Part shown: piece after piece, positions 43,802 to 52,618 of the stretch | How the letters are laid out: every line of letters begins with the position of its first letter | How positions within the stretch are numbered: the first letter of the stretch is position 1 | NCBI RefSeq assembly: GCF_036456085.1 | Contig: NZ_CP138632.1 | Coordinates: 1,779,001-1,843,000, forward strand | Reading direction: 5' to 3' | Length of the DNA: 64,000 bases | Source of the DNA: Veillonella parvula | GTDB taxonomy: Bacteria; Bacillota; Negativicutes; Veillonellales; Veillonellaceae | Translations under genes and position numbers: made by a program | The notes under the pieces: model-generated | What the model saw: only the letters and a program-made list of their open reading frames with translations | Databases searched by the model: none | Told to the model about the DNA's origin: nothing

Positions 43802-44704
43802 TTATTTTGTAACAACTTTAAGATCTACAGGGATTTTAGCTTCTACAGCTTCGCCTTTGATAACTTTTTGAGCTGTATCGATAGCGATTTTACCCATTTG
43901 GTCTGGTTGTTGAGCAATTGTTGCAGCCAATGTGCCGTCTTTAACAGCTTTGTCTGCGTCAGCAGTACCGTCAAAGCCTACGATGAAGATTGTTTTGCCT
44001 GCGGATTTAGCTGCTTGGATAGCGCCTAATGCCATTTCGTCGTTATGAGCGAAGATAGCTTGTACGTCTGGGTTAGCTTGCAAGATATTTGTTGCTACGT
44101 TTAAACCTTTTGTGCGGTCGAAGTCAGCGCTTTGTTTTGCTACTACGGTTAAGTCTTTGTCAGCTACGTTATGGAAACCTTGGCCGCGTTCACGAGTTGC
44201 GGAAGCACCAGGGATACCTTCGATTTCAGCTACTTTTGCAGCTTTGCCTACTTTATCAGCGATCAGTTGAGCTGCCATTTCGCCACCTTTTACGTTATCG
44301 GAAGCGATGTGAGCTACTACTTTGCCTTTGTCAGCAGAGCGGTCAACAGTGATTACAGGAATGTTTTTAGCATTTGCTGCTTCTACGGAAGTAGAGATAG
44401 CTGCAGAGTCTACAGGGTTGATGATCAATACGGAAACGCCGCTTTCAAGCAAGTCGGAAATATCATTTGCTTGTTTAGCTGGGTCGTTTTGAGCATCAAC
44501 GATTTTAACTTTAAGACCAAGCGCTTTAGCTTGAGCCTCAACGCCTTCTTTCATAGTTACGAAGAATGGGTTGTTCAATGTGGAAACAGAGAAGCCGATT
44601 GTGCCGGATTTTTTGTCGCCGCCGTTATCAGCGCTTTTACCACAGCCTGCTACAAGACCGATAACCATGATAGCCATCGCCAACAGTAACAATAGTTTTT
44701 TCAT
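43802..44704 (-). CDS. rbsB: Ribose ABC transporter substrate-binding protein
   Basis: 300 residues. Lipobox LVAGCG (Cys 21), so a lipoprotein. Periplasmic-binding family 4 pattern: GFSVSTLNNPFFVTMKEGV, VDAQNDPAKQANDISDLL, INPVDSAAIS, VDRSADKGKVVAHIASDN, GIPGASATRERGQGFH and AHNDEMALGAIQA, the last two lining the sugar site. Last gene of the rbs operon. Binds D-ribose, probably also related pentoses, outside the inner membrane. Confidence 0.93.
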   Translation of the reverse strand: MKKLLLLLAMAIMVIGLVAGCGKSADNGGDKKSGTIGFSVSTLNNPFFVTMKEGVEAQAKALGLKVKIVDAQNDPAKQANDISDLLESGVSVLIINPVDSAAISTSVEAANAKNIPVITVDRSADKGKVVAHIASDNVKGGEMAAQLIADKVGKAAKVAEIEGIPGASATRERGQGFHNVADKDLTVVAKQSADFDRTKGLNVATNILQANPDVQAIFAHNDEMALGAIQAAKSAGKTIFIVGFDGTADADKAVKDGTLAATIAQQPDQMGKIAIDTAQKVIKGEAVEAKIPVDLKVVTK

Positions 44705-44713
44705 AGGAACCTC

Positions 44714-45649
44714 CTAGGCTTTCTTGCGGTCTGCAAGAACCGCCAATAAAATGACAATACCTTTTACAACTTGTTGATAGAAACTGGAAACGTCGAGAAT
44801 ATTTAACCCGTTGTTGAGGGTACCAATAATTAGGGCACCAATGAGTGTGCCAACGATATGACCACGACCACCAGCTAGGCTTGTACCGCCAAGAACTACC
44901 GCTGCGATAGCGTCAAGTTCGTAGCCTGCACCTGCTGTAGGTTGTGCAGAGTTGAGACGAGAAGTAATGATTGCACCAGCGATACCACAGAGCATACCAG
45001 TCAAGGCATACACGAAGATTTTAACGCGGTCAATCTTGATACCAGCAATGTAACTTACCTTTTCACTACCACCTACGGCGTATGTTTTACGGCCTAAGGA
45101 TGTGCGGCTCAATACGAACCAGAGGGCGATGAAAGCTAGGAACATTGTGATAGCTGGAACTGGAAGGCCTGCGATGTCCCCTTGGCCAAAGCCGTGGAAT
45201 AGAGGATCTTGTGTAAGACCGGAGATTGGGTTACCGTCTGTGAATACTAGCGTCGCACCACGGTAGATTGTCATGGTCGCCAAGGTAGCAATAAATGGAG
45301 CTACACGACCATAAGTAATAACGAGACCGTTAATACCACCCAATACAAGGCCTGCACCTGCGGCTAATACGATAGCCAATACAGGGTCAGTACCAGTTAC
45401 GATGAGGTTGGCCATCACTGCACTAGAGAGGGCAAGGATGGAACCAACGGATAAGTCGATACCGCCCGTTAAGATGACGAAAGTCATACCAAAGGCGATG
45501 ATTGCATTGATGGATACTTGGCGTAACAAGTTACGCAAGTTAGAAAATTCAAGAAAACTGTCGTTCATGACAGAGATAATTACAAATAATAGGATGAGGC
45601 CGATGAGGGGGCCTAATTTTTTTACATATTGCAGAGCTTTGCTGTCCAT
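44714..45649 (-). CDS. rbsC: Ribose ABC transporter permease
   Basis: 311 residues with about eight to ten helices. GGIDLSVGSILALSS near 61 and GTSLAGGRGHIVGTLIGALIIGTLNNGLNI near 250 are hallmark RbsC motifs. Its ATG overlaps the rbsA stop by one base (TAATG). Forms the homodimeric channel with RbsA. Confidence 0.95.
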   Translation of the reverse strand: MDSKALQYVKKLGPLIGLILLFVIISVMNDSFLEFSNLRNLLRQVSINAIIAFGMTFVILTGGIDLSVGSILALSSAVMANLIVTGTDPVLAIVLAAGAGLVLGGINGLVITYGRVAPFIATLATMTIYRGATLVFTDGNPISGLTQDPLFHGFGQGDIAGLPVPAITMFLAFIALWFVLSRTSLGRKTYAVGGSEKVSYIAGIKIDRVKIFVYALTGMLCGIAGAIITSRLNSAQPTAGAGYELDAIAAVVLGGTSLAGGRGHIVGTLIGALIIGTLNNGLNILDVSSFYQQVVKGIVILLAVLADRKKA

Positions 45650-47130
45650 TATTGTCCTCCTGTGGCTAATGTCATAATCGATTCTGGTGTTGCATCGCTG
45701 CGGTCTAAGATACCTGCTACGCGGCCTTCGTGAATGATCATAACGCGGTCGCTCATGCCGAGCACTTCAGGTAACTCAGAGGACACCATGATAATGGACA
45801 CACCAGCGTTCGTTAATTCGTTCATTAAATCATAAATATCACGTTTCGCGCCGATATCGATACCGCGTGTCGGTTCGTCCATGATGATAATGGATGGCTT
45901 TTTACCAACCCATTTCGCGATAACAACCTTTTGTTGGTTACCACCGGATAGAGACGATGCCGGTTCGTGAATAGATTGTGTTTTAACGCCCAGTTTTTTA
46001 GACAATTCGTCAGCAAAGGAATTGAGCTTGCCCTTATCTAGTACATGAGATGGGCAAATGTCACCAAGATTCGGCAATGTAATATTGGAACCGATGGAGA
46101 AATCGAGGATCAAGCCTTCGCTCTTTCTATTTTCTGTGATGAAAGCAATGCCGGCTTTGATGGCATCTTCTGGTTTTTTACAGTTTAGAACGGAGCCGTT
46201 AACTGTTACAGTACCGCCTTTGTGTTTATCTACACCAAAAATGGCACGCATAATTTCTGTACGGCCAGCGCCCATGAGGCCTGCCACGCCGAGAATTTCC
46301 CCTTTGCGCAAGGAGAAGGAAATGTCGTTGTCAAAACCTTCTGGTTTAAGGTTGTCGATGCTCATTACTACTTCGCCTGGTGTTGTCGTACGAGCAGGGT
46401 AGAACTCGTCGATAGAACGACCTACCATGTGACGTACTACTTCATCTACAGAAATTTCAGCAGTGGACTTCGTAATAATTGTGTGACCGTCACGCATAAC
46501 CGTTATAGTGTCACATTCGCTAAACACCTCTTCCATACGGTGAGAGATATATACGATAGCCACGCCGCGGGCTTTCATTTTGCGCATCATGTTAAACAAT
46601 GTCGCCGTTTCACGCTCTGTAAGGGCCGCTGTCGGTTCGTCCATGATGACAACCTTTGCATCTAACATCAAGATGCGAAGGATTTCCGTCATTTGTTGGT
46701 GACCAACGGAGCAAAGGCCTGCCTCAGTCGTGAGCGGCAATTCGATGCCTAGTTCGCGACATGTGTTTTCAGCCTCAGTGAGCATCGCCTTTTTGTTGAG
46801 CATACCAAATTTGTTGCGCTTTGGTCTCATTAAATACAAATTTTCTAACAATGTTAGATTTGGCCAAATATTGAGCTCTTGGTGGATGAAAGCTACACCG
46901 TTCAGCTCGGCCTCTCTTGGGTTTGGGAAGGTGCGCTCTACGCCGTCGATGGTGATTCTACCAGCATCCGCCTTGTGAATACCAGTGAGGATATTCATGA
47001 GGGTGGACTTGCCGGCCCCATTTTCGCCCATCAAGGCGTGAACCTCGCCCTCCTTGAGGGTAATACTTACATCGCGCAACACTTGGTTTGTACCAAATGC
47101 CTTCGCAATGCCTGACATAACAATTTCCAT
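45649..47130 (-). CDS. rbsA: Ribose ABC transporter ATPase (double nucleotide-binding domain)
   Basis: 493 residues with two ATPase domains in tandem. First: Walker A GENGAGKST near 37, a divergent signature CSVGHQQM, Walker B VVIMDEPTAAL. Second: a degenerate Walker A GLMGAGRTE near 288, signature LSGGNQQKV near 400, Walker B SIIIMDEPTRGID. Degeneration of the second site is normal in RbsA. Follows rbsD by 44 bases; a GTGAAAGT copy of the recurring motif lies in that gap. Confidence 0.95.
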   Translation of the reverse strand: MEIVMSGIAKAFGTNQVLRDVSITLKEGEVHALMGENGAGKSTLMNILTGIHKADAGRITIDGVERTFPNPREAELNGVAFIHQELNIWPNLTLLENLYLMRPKRNKFGMLNKKAMLTEAENTCRELGIELPLTTEAGLCSVGHQQMTEILRILMLDAKVVIMDEPTAALTERETATLFNMMRKMKARGVAIVYISHRMEEVFSECDTITVMRDGHTIITKSTAEISVDEVVRHMVGRSIDEFYPARTTTPGEVVMSIDNLKPEGFDNDISFSLRKGEILGVAGLMGAGRTEIMRAIFGVDKHKGGTVTVNGSVLNCKKPEDAIKAGIAFITENRKSEGLILDFSIGSNITLPNLGDICPSHVLDKGKLNSFADELSKKLGVKTQSIHEPASSLSGGNQQKVVIAKWVGKKPSIIIMDEPTRGIDIGAKRDIYDLMNELTNAGVSIIMVSSELPEVLGMSDRVMIIHEGRVAGILDRSDATPESIMTLATGGQ

Positions 47131-47174
47131 AACTACTCCTGTATGACTGGTGAAAGTATTTCTAATTAATTATT

Positions 47175-47588
47175 CTACGGACGATCGCTGAAAATACAAT
47201 CGGCACGTAAGATAATGTTCGCATACGGAGATGCTTCACCAGTTCTAATAATGCACTTGCATTGTTTTGTGGCTTCTTTGAAAGCATCGTGGCTCGTTTC
47301 AATCCATTCGTATTGATTGGATGGGAAGGTAGACTCTAAGAAGTCATAAGCCTTAGGATTGTTTTCTTTAATTTCTGTAGCCACATGAATTGCTTCGGAT
47401 TTCATATGCTTAGCGATTATGGATACTACCTGCTCAAAGCTCGGTACGTCAAAATCCAAAGCTAAGTCGATTTTTTGAACCCCTTCAGGTACCGGTAAGC
47501 CACAATCAGAGATACAAATGGTATCTGTGTGACCAAGATCTGCCAAAACCTTAGCAATATGGCTATTTAAAATACCGTGTCGTTGCAT
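47175..47588 (-). CDS. rbsD: D-ribose pyranase
   Basis: 137 residues. MQRHGILNSHIAKVLADLGHTDTICISDCGLPVP has the conserved region with the catalytic His in LGHTD near residue 20; Lys/Tyr residues near the C-terminus (GEASPYANIIL) complete the family pattern. It interconverts pyran and furan forms of ribose so RbsK can act. The N-terminal MQRHG replaces the more common MKKxG. Confidence 0.94.
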   Translation of the reverse strand: MQRHGILNSHIAKVLADLGHTDTICISDCGLPVPEGVQKIDLALDFDVPSFEQVVSIIAKHMKSEAIHVATEIKENNPKAYDFLESTFPSNQYEWIETSHDAFKEATKQCKCIIRTGEASPYANIILRADCIFSDRP

Positions 47589-47691
47589 AAATAACTCCTT
47601 ATCTATTCCGATGACTGAGGCTATAGAGCCTTAGTCATTAACTCTTATATAGAGGACAGTTGCATTCATTGCTTGAAGAACGGATAGTTTG

Positions 47692-47771
47692 GATTGAATA
47701 GGCCTTTCAAAGCGACTTTGGCCCTGCGAAGGCAGACCCGGTCAGTGGAGCTTTGAAAGACCGGTTCAATC
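47692..47771. repeat. GC-rich palindromic intercistronic element, copy B
   Basis: Lies between rbsK and rbsD, its arm touching the rbsK stop. Outer arms GATTGAATAGGCCTTTCAAAG and CTTTGAAAGACCGGTTCAATC pair with a few mismatches. The core, read on the minus strand, runs CTCCACTGACCGGGTCTGCC then GCAGGGCCAAAGTCG and matches copy A between leuD and leuB. Confidence 0.7.
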
Positions 47772-48661
47772 TATACGTGTTCTGCTAAGAATGCAGCGAC
47801 CTCGTCTTTTGTTGGCATGCCACCTTGAGCCCCCAAGCGTTGGATGGAGAGGGCCGCTGCTGCATTGCCGTAGTGTAGAGCGTCGGCTAAGCTTTTACCA
47901 TTAACGATAGCCGTTGCAAAGGCACCGTTAAATGTATCGCCAGCACCTGTTGTATCTACGGGCTCAACCTTGAAGCCAGGTACAATGTGAATTTCACCGT
48001 TATCGGCATATCCTACACCCTTGCTACCAAGGGTAACGATGATTTTGTTTTCGTTAGCTAGTAAAATCTCCTCTGTAGATTGATTAGGGTAGAGCGCAGA
48101 TAACTCGTGTTCGTTTGGCGTAATATAGGTTGCTAATTCTAACCATTCCGAATCGAGGTCGGCTGCTGGAGCAGGATTTAAGAGGACTTTCACATTAGCC
48201 TCGTGACAACGACGAACGATGTATTCAATAGTTGGAATAGGAATCTCGTTTTGCACCATTACGAGATCGGCTTGCTCGATAGCAGACCAAGCGTTATCTA
48301 CTACGGACTGGTCTACCTTAGCATTAGCACCTGCAATCACGATGATGCTATTATCGCCTTCAGCTAATGTAATGTGTGCTGTACCGGTTGTAGTGTTCGG
48401 TACCGTAACGATGTAATCTGTATTGATGAAATTTTCTTTTAAATTATCTAAAATCATTTGGCCGTATGTATCTTCACCGATACAGCCGACCATCGTGACC
48501 TCTGCACCTAGACGAGCCGCAGCCACCGCTTGGTTTGCGCCCTTGCCACCGTGAGCGATGTGCAATTCGTTGCCCATAATTGTTTCGCCTGCAGTAGGGC
48601 GTTTATCCGCGAGGACTACAATATCCATGTTGCAACTGCCAATAACAACAATGCGATTCAT
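47771..48661 (-). CDS. rbsK: Ribokinase
   Basis: 296 residues, PfkB family. N-terminal GSCNMDIVV and the GGKGANQAVAAARLG motif near 38-52 (substrate lid and Gly-Gly hinge), INTDYI, and the C-terminal DTTGAGDTFNGAFA with the catalytic Asp near 243. Phosphorylates ribose to ribose-5-phosphate. First gene of the operon; ribosome site GGAGTT before the start. No adjacent repressor gene (rbsR) is visible. Confidence 0.95.
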   Translation of the reverse strand: MNRIVVIGSCNMDIVVLADKRPTAGETIMGNELHIAHGGKGANQAVAAARLGAEVTMVGCIGEDTYGQMILDNLKENFINTDYIVTVPNTTTGTAHITLAEGDNSIIVIAGANAKVDQSVVDNAWSAIEQADLVMVQNEIPIPTIEYIVRRCHEANVKVLLNPAPAADLDSEWLELATYITPNEHELSALYPNQSTEEILLANENKIIVTLGSKGVGYADNGEIHIVPGFKVEPVDTTGAGDTFNGAFATAIVNGKSLADALHYGNAAAALSIQRLGAQGGMPTKDEVAAFLAEHV

Positions 48662-49001
48662 AATAACTCCTTAATAAGCCTCTACCCTAACTGGGACTAA
48701 AAATGACTATCATTTATTTTTATACATAAAACTTAGGGTGTTTTATACAATAAGTTGCATATATAAATATAATTGATAATCTAAGAGGCATTTGCTTTCA
48801 CATACCTATAAGTGTATATTAATCATTTATTAGTATAGCGTAAATACGTGAGTTTATCTATATAAATATCTATAAAATGTAGGAATAAAAAAGGTATACC
48901 CAAAATCTATGTTACATGAGTAAAAATGTACCGATTAGATTTAGGATATACCACTTTGAAGGGTATTTAATTTTTAAAGAAGCACTGGTTTAGTTCAAAT
49001 G
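48662..49001. other. Promoter region of the rbs operon and end of the toxin-antitoxin operon
   Basis: 340 AT-rich bases. Contains ACCCTAA (48684-48690) and TTAGGGT (48733-48739), which could be half sites of a regulator, a CTTTCACA copy of the recurring motif (48795-48802), and the minus-strand terminator at 48883-48952. No gene recognised. Confidence 0.5.
48883..48952 (-). terminator. Terminator of the toxin-antitoxin operon
   Basis: GGTATACCCAAAATCT (48893-48908) and AGATTTAGGATATACC (48937-48952) pair at 14 of 16 positions; on the minus strand a T-run (CCTTTTTTATT) follows. Confidence 0.78.
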
Positions 49002-49328
49002 TTATAATCCGTTTAGTATATTTACATAATCCTGTCGTTGATCAAGTATAGAGATTAAATAAATAGTTCTAGTTTCCTCTACAACTGTGTAGAAAATAAT
49101 AAGCTTTTCTAAAATCAACATTCGAAAGTCACTGTCATTAAGTGCTCTAATTTTAGGTGTAGTCCCCATATATGGATGGTTCATAAGATTTGAAATTGAA
49201 TTTTGAATATTTTCTTTTACTTGTATAGCTGTTTCTTTTGAAAACTGCATAGCTATATAAAGTATTTGTTGATGTAGCTCTTTATTGAACTTTTCAGTAG
49301 GAATGATTGTGTAGGGTTGGGATTTCAT
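49002..49328 (-). CDS. RelE/ParE-family toxin
   Basis: 108 residues, size and fold pattern of the ParE/RelE superfamily: an N-terminal beta strand (YTIIPTEKFNKELHQQILYI), two helices, then RMLILEKLIIFYTVVEETRTIYLISILDQRQDY, the closing beta hairpin with conserved Arg. It is 4 bases from the antitoxin gene. Whether it cleaves mRNA on ribosomes or blocks gyrase cannot be told. Confidence 0.85.
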   Translation of the reverse strand: MKSQPYTIIPTEKFNKELHQQILYIAMQFSKETAIQVKENIQNSISNLMNHPYMGTTPKIRALNDSDFRMLILEKLIIFYTVVEETRTIYLISILDQRQDYVNILNGL

Positions 49329-49332
49329 AGAG

Positions 49333-49614
49333 TTACCCCATTTGATCTAGCATTTTATCGATACTGTTGAAAGCTTCATCAAGTGTAGTGGTGCGACCTT
49401 GAATGATATCGTTTTGTCCTTCTACAAGAGAGGATAATAATTCTATTTTTGACTTTAACATGTTATATGTATTATAGCCGAGACTTACAGTATCTCCACG
49501 ACCATTTACAGTAATAATGGCAGCCTCATCTTTAAGTTGTAAGGTTTTAGAAATTTCAGGATACTTATTTCGTAAATCAGAGGATGGACGAATTGTTTCG
49601 CGTAATATTCCCAT
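49333..49614 (-). CDS. Phd/YefM-family antitoxin
   Basis: 93 residues. The N-terminal RPSSDLRNKYPEISKTL and EAAIITVNGRGDTVSLGYNTYNML match the Phd/YefM DNA-binding fold; the C-terminal helix (SIDKMLDQMG) would cover the toxin. Start supported by AAGGAGAT on the minus strand. The large palindrome directly upstream is the expected operator for autoregulation. Confidence 0.87.
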   Translation of the reverse strand: MGILRETIRPSSDLRNKYPEISKTLQLKDEAAIITVNGRGDTVSLGYNTYNMLKSKIELLSSLVEGQNDIIQGRTTTLDEAFNSIDKMLDQMG

Positions 49615-49656
49615 AGTTATCTCCTTATAGTTTTAAAAGTATTTGTTCATCATTCT

Positions 49657-49698
49657 TATACTGTAATTATATCATTTAAACGATATAATTGCAGTATA
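49657..49698. promoter_or_regulatory. Palindromic operator of the toxin-antitoxin operon
   Basis: A 42-base inverted repeat centred on TTT|AAA (49677/49678) with only two mismatched pairs out of 21. It contains ATATCA/TGATAT-like half sites and overlaps a TATAAT box on the minus strand. Position 43 bases before the antitoxin start fits autoregulation by the antitoxin-toxin complex. Confidence 0.75.
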
Positions 49699-49769
49699 CA
49701 AATATATATATGAGATATTTAATTCAAATGAGGTTAACTAGATACTTTAATCATAAAATGATATATAAA

Positions 49770-49802
49770 AAGACTATCTTCAAGCGTATTGAAGATAGTC
49801 TT
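49770..49802 (-). terminator. Terminator of the NAD(P)-binding protein gene
   Basis: AAGACTATCTTCAA and TTGAAGATAGTCTT pair perfectly around GCGTA, followed by a T-run on the minus strand. Confidence 0.88.
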
Positions 49803-49851
49803 GTATTGGTATATAGTATTTTCTCTTTTTTACAAAATATTTATTTATATA

Positions 49852-50508
49852 TTAGTGAAAGCTTGGTTTGTCATAGTGTGTACCTGGTTCACCTACGCCG
49901 ATGCTTGTGCGATGGAAAGGCGTTTCATCCGCAGCATGTAAGATATCAAAAATGGCTTTTACCACAGCTTCGCGTGAAACTTGGGCATCGTTGAATTGAG
50001 CCCCTTCAGGGATGAGTTCGTAATCGGTTTTCTCTGGATCATTGTAAAGCCATGTGAGGCGCAAGATGGTGTAATTTAAGTTGGATTCGCGTAATACATT
50101 GCGTGCTTGGCGCTCACCTTGAACATAGCTAATCGGTAAGTTGTCGAAGGTCCATTTTTCAAGTGCTACAGGGAATTCACCAGAAAGTCCAGCCATGGAC
50201 ACACCAATAACACGGCGTATATTTTTGCGGCTCAATGCTTTCACGATGGAAGCCATATCACTGCCAGACTCCATAGCACCTACAAATACAACCTCCGCAT
50301 TTGTTACAGCTTGTTCTAATTTACCAGGATTTTGGAACGAACCTTCAATCACTGTAACACGTTCATGGTCGATAATCTCTGGAGGTATACGTGTTTTCAA
50401 CTGACGACCATATAATGTAATGTGCATATCTGTATATGTTAATAGTGTAGCAGTCAACTTTTGAGCTATTTGGCCCGCAGCTCCTAAAATCGTAATATAC
50501 TTATACAT
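49852..50508 (-). CDS. NAD(P)H-binding oxidoreductase (atypical SDR)
   Basis: 218 residues. The nucleotide-binding motif GAAGQIAQ at 9-16 (GxxGxxG type) and GRQ after the second strand suggest NADPH. A VFVGAMESGSDM loop and VSMAGL follow; there is no Tyr-x-x-x-Lys triad, so this is the NmrA/atypical SDR kind, close to proteins such as YwnB. Role unknown, perhaps quinone or redox sensing. Followed on the same strand by nothing for 200 bases. Confidence 0.82.
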   Translation of the reverse strand: MYKYITILGAAGQIAQKLTATLLTYTDMHITLYGRQLKTRIPPEIIDHERVTVIEGSFQNPGKLEQAVTNAEVVFVGAMESGSDMASIVKALSRKNIRRVIGVSMAGLSGEFPVALEKWTFDNLPISYVQGERQARNVLRESNLNYTILRLTWLYNDPEKTDYELIPEGAQFNDAQVSREAVVKAIFDILHAADETPFHRTSIGVGEPGTHYDKPSFH

Positions 50509-50616
50509 AAAAAAGACCTCCTATGTTCGGGCATAAATATTTAATGAAATTTTAACATACATATATGACAAATACGTGAGAAAAAATTATAAAAATCTTT
50601 GTATTATTTTCGTAAT

Positions 50617-51138
50617 TTAATTGATGCTTAACATTTCATTTGTTGTTTTTAGCTGTGCAAATCGATTCCGCCAAATCTTTTCTTTGTAAAAGGATAGGAT
50701 TGTATCGGCTGGTAGATACTCATTATCAAAGGTTGAGATAGCATCTTCGACGATGGTGATATTATAACCATACTCAAAGCCTACTTTCACAGATGTATCA
50801 ATGCAAAATTCCACTTGCATTCCTACAAATGTTACATCGGTAATATTTTTTCGGTTTAAATATTCCTTTAATTCAGTATCCTTGAAGATGCTATTGTAAT
50901 ATTTATTGAAAATCTTTTCGTTTTCTTGCGGTTTTAATTCGTGATAGACTTGCCAATTATCACTACCCGTTGCTAATAAGCCTTCATCTTCAGAATGCCT
51001 GATAAAAATGACTTCTATATTTTGATCTCTAAAATGTTGAATGATTGCTTTTGTATTTGAGATAAAGTTTTTCGCATTGTAAGGGTTTTCCTTAACTAAG
51101 CCTTCTTGAATATCGATTACGATTAATGCCTGTGCCAT
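50617..51138 (-). CDS. Cysteine hydrolase of the isochorismatase family
   Basis: 173 residues. IDIQEG (catalytic Asp 9) at the N-terminus, and VEFCIDTSVKVGFEYGY with the nucleophilic Cys near 117. A Lys for the triad is likely in one of KPQE or KYYNS. The family hydrolyses isochorismate, nicotinamide, or N-carbamoyl compounds; none can be chosen here. Ribosome site GGGAGG. Confidence 0.88.
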   Translation of the reverse strand: MAQALIVIDIQEGLVKENPYNAKNFISNTKAIIQHFRDQNIEVIFIRHSEDEGLLATGSDNWQVYHELKPQENEKIFNKYYNSIFKDTELKEYLNRKNITDVTFVGMQVEFCIDTSVKVGFEYGYNITIVEDAISTFDNEYLPADTILSFYKEKIWRNRFAQLKTTNEMLSIN

Positions 51139-51494
51139 TATGAACCTCCCTGATAAGGTAAAAGATGAGTTTATTATAATTATAGTGAAATACTAAATAA
51201 TATATGGAGATTATAATAATTATACACCAAGATAGAGGAGGTATTTATTATTGCCTTTAGACTGGTTCGCGACGTAGTCGCGAATTATAAAACCATCCAC
51301 TATGCGGGTGCGGCAACAAAAGTTATACAAAAAGTCACTTTGCTTAAGTAGAATGTAGGTGTTTAAGCCATATTATATGTAAAAGAAAGATGATTTTTCA
51401 ATAGAGTAGAATATATTTAAGAAGTGGTATAATTGTATATATAAATTTTGCTTTTGGTTTGTGTGTGGTTGGTTATTTTGAAGGGAGCGACTGT
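51139..51494. other. Divergent intergenic region with a GC-rich hairpin
   Basis: Contains TTCGCGAC-GTA-GTCGCGAA at about 51264-51282, a perfect hairpin inside otherwise AT-rich DNA, within sequence (ACTGGTTC...GAATT...AACCAT) that looks like a remnant of an intergenic repeat. Also a TGGTATAAT promoter at 51425-51433 for the Abi gene. Confidence 0.5.
51425..51433 (+). promoter_or_regulatory. Extended -10 promoter of the Abi gene
   Basis: TGGTATAAT, a perfect extended -10, about 60 bases before the chosen start codon. Confidence 0.65.
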
Positions 51495-52430
51495 ATGTCA
51501 GATGGTCCGTTTTTAACACCAAGAGAACAGATAGAGCATAGTATATCCAAAGGTATTACCTTTGATAATATTACTGAAGTGGAAGCAGAACAATATTTAG
51601 TAGAGAATAATAACTACTTTAAACTTAGAGCCTTTAGGAAGAACTTCTTAAAATCCTCAAAATCTGGAAAATATGTAAATTTAGATTTTAGCTATTTAAT
51701 AGATTTAGCATGTATTGATAATAGATTGAGACGAATCATGTTAGAAATGGCTATAGGGATTGAGCATTTTTCCAAAGTTCATTTATTATCTATTTTACAG
51801 CAGAATAATATTGATCCCTATGATGTAGTTGAGGAATATATGAATCAGCTAGAGAAATCTAATTTTGAACAATTACAGCATGACTTATGGAAAAATAGTG
51901 GTAGCTTATATTGTGGTAATTTATATGCTAAATATATTGATGATCAAAATAAACGTTGTCCAGTATGGGCTTTTCTAGAAATGATTTCCTTTGGACAGTA
52001 TTTATACTTCTACAAATATTGTGCAGAATTATTGCAAAATATTGAGATTACAGAACGATTATACTTAATGTATACAGTTAAAAGTTTGCGGAATGCATGT
52101 GCTCATAATAATTGTATTATCAATGATATAAATTCTACACATAATAAACGTATTAATGCTGATTTACAACGTGAATGTGCTAAATTTATAAAATCACCAT
52201 CAAGTAGACGTAGACATTTGGGACATATTTCTACCTATCAAATCTTAACTACGATGTATGCTCATCAAAGAATATGTATTAGTACTGGTGTTCATAAACA
52301 TATATGTGGTGAATTAGATGAACTTAAGAAACGCTTTTTTCGAGATAATGATTATAGGTTGAATGATAATATAAAAGCTACATTTGATGTGCTTATTAGA
52401 GCTATTGACACATGGTTCCACATAAGGTAA
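51495..52430 (+). CDS. Abi-family (AbiD/AbiF-like) HEPN protein
   Basis: 311 residues from the ATG at 51495, after AAGGGAGCG; an upstream in-frame start at 51459 has no ribosome site. The N-terminal LTPREQIEHSISKGITF, then YLVENNNYFKLRAFRKNF, and VKSLRNACAHNN near 196-206 are the Abi_2 pattern. R199 and H204 form the R-x4-H HEPN catalytic motif, suggesting ribonuclease activity. Such proteins abort phage infection. It is next to a complete type I restriction system and probably forms one defence island with it. Confidence 0.85.
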   Translation: MSDGPFLTPREQIEHSISKGITFDNITEVEAEQYLVENNNYFKLRAFRKNFLKSSKSGKYVNLDFSYLIDLACIDNRLRRIMLEMAIGIEHFSKVHLLSILQQNNIDPYDVVEEYMNQLEKSNFEQLQHDLWKNSGSLYCGNLYAKYIDDQNKRCPVWAFLEMISFGQYLYFYKYCAELLQNIEITERLYLMYTVKSLRNACAHNNCIINDINSTHNKRINADLQRECAKFIKSPSSRRRHLGHISTYQILTTMYAHQRICISTGVHKHICGELDELKKRFFRDNDYRLNDNIKATFDVLIRAIDTWFHIR

Positions 52431-52467
52431 TATTTAAGTACATAGAAAAACCATTTTTGGTTTCAAG

Positions 52468-52531
52468 CGGCAGCATCGTTAATTCGGTGTTGCTTTATTT
52501 TTTATATAGGCGCCCTCAAGGGTGCTTTTTT
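52468..52531 (+). terminator. Two terminator hairpins after the Abi gene
   Basis: GCAGCATCG/CGGTGTTGC with ATTTTTTA after it, then GCGCCCT/AGGGTGC with TTTTTT. Together they isolate the Abi gene from hsdM. Confidence 0.75.
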
Positions 52532-52576
52532 GTTGTATTGAAATCTATAAAAGTGGTATAGAGCTTTTGCTTGCAA

Positions 52577-52585
52577 TGGTATAAT
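52577..52585 (+). promoter_or_regulatory. Extended -10 promoter of the hsd operon
   Basis: TGGTATAAT 34 bases before the hsdM start. An in-frame ATG inside it at 52571 or 52577 is therefore unlikely to be the start of translation. Confidence 0.65.
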
Positions 52586-52618
52586 ACACATAACAACTGG
52601 TATTACTTGAGGTGGCAT

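Noticed and set aside
43766-44689. Plus-strand frames within rbsB
   Set aside because: Antisense to a gene with lipobox and full sugar-binding family motifs.
49689-49994. 101-codon plus-strand frame opposite the NAD(P)-binding protein gene
   Set aside because: It runs through the operator palindrome and a terminator hairpin and then antisense to a well-supported gene.
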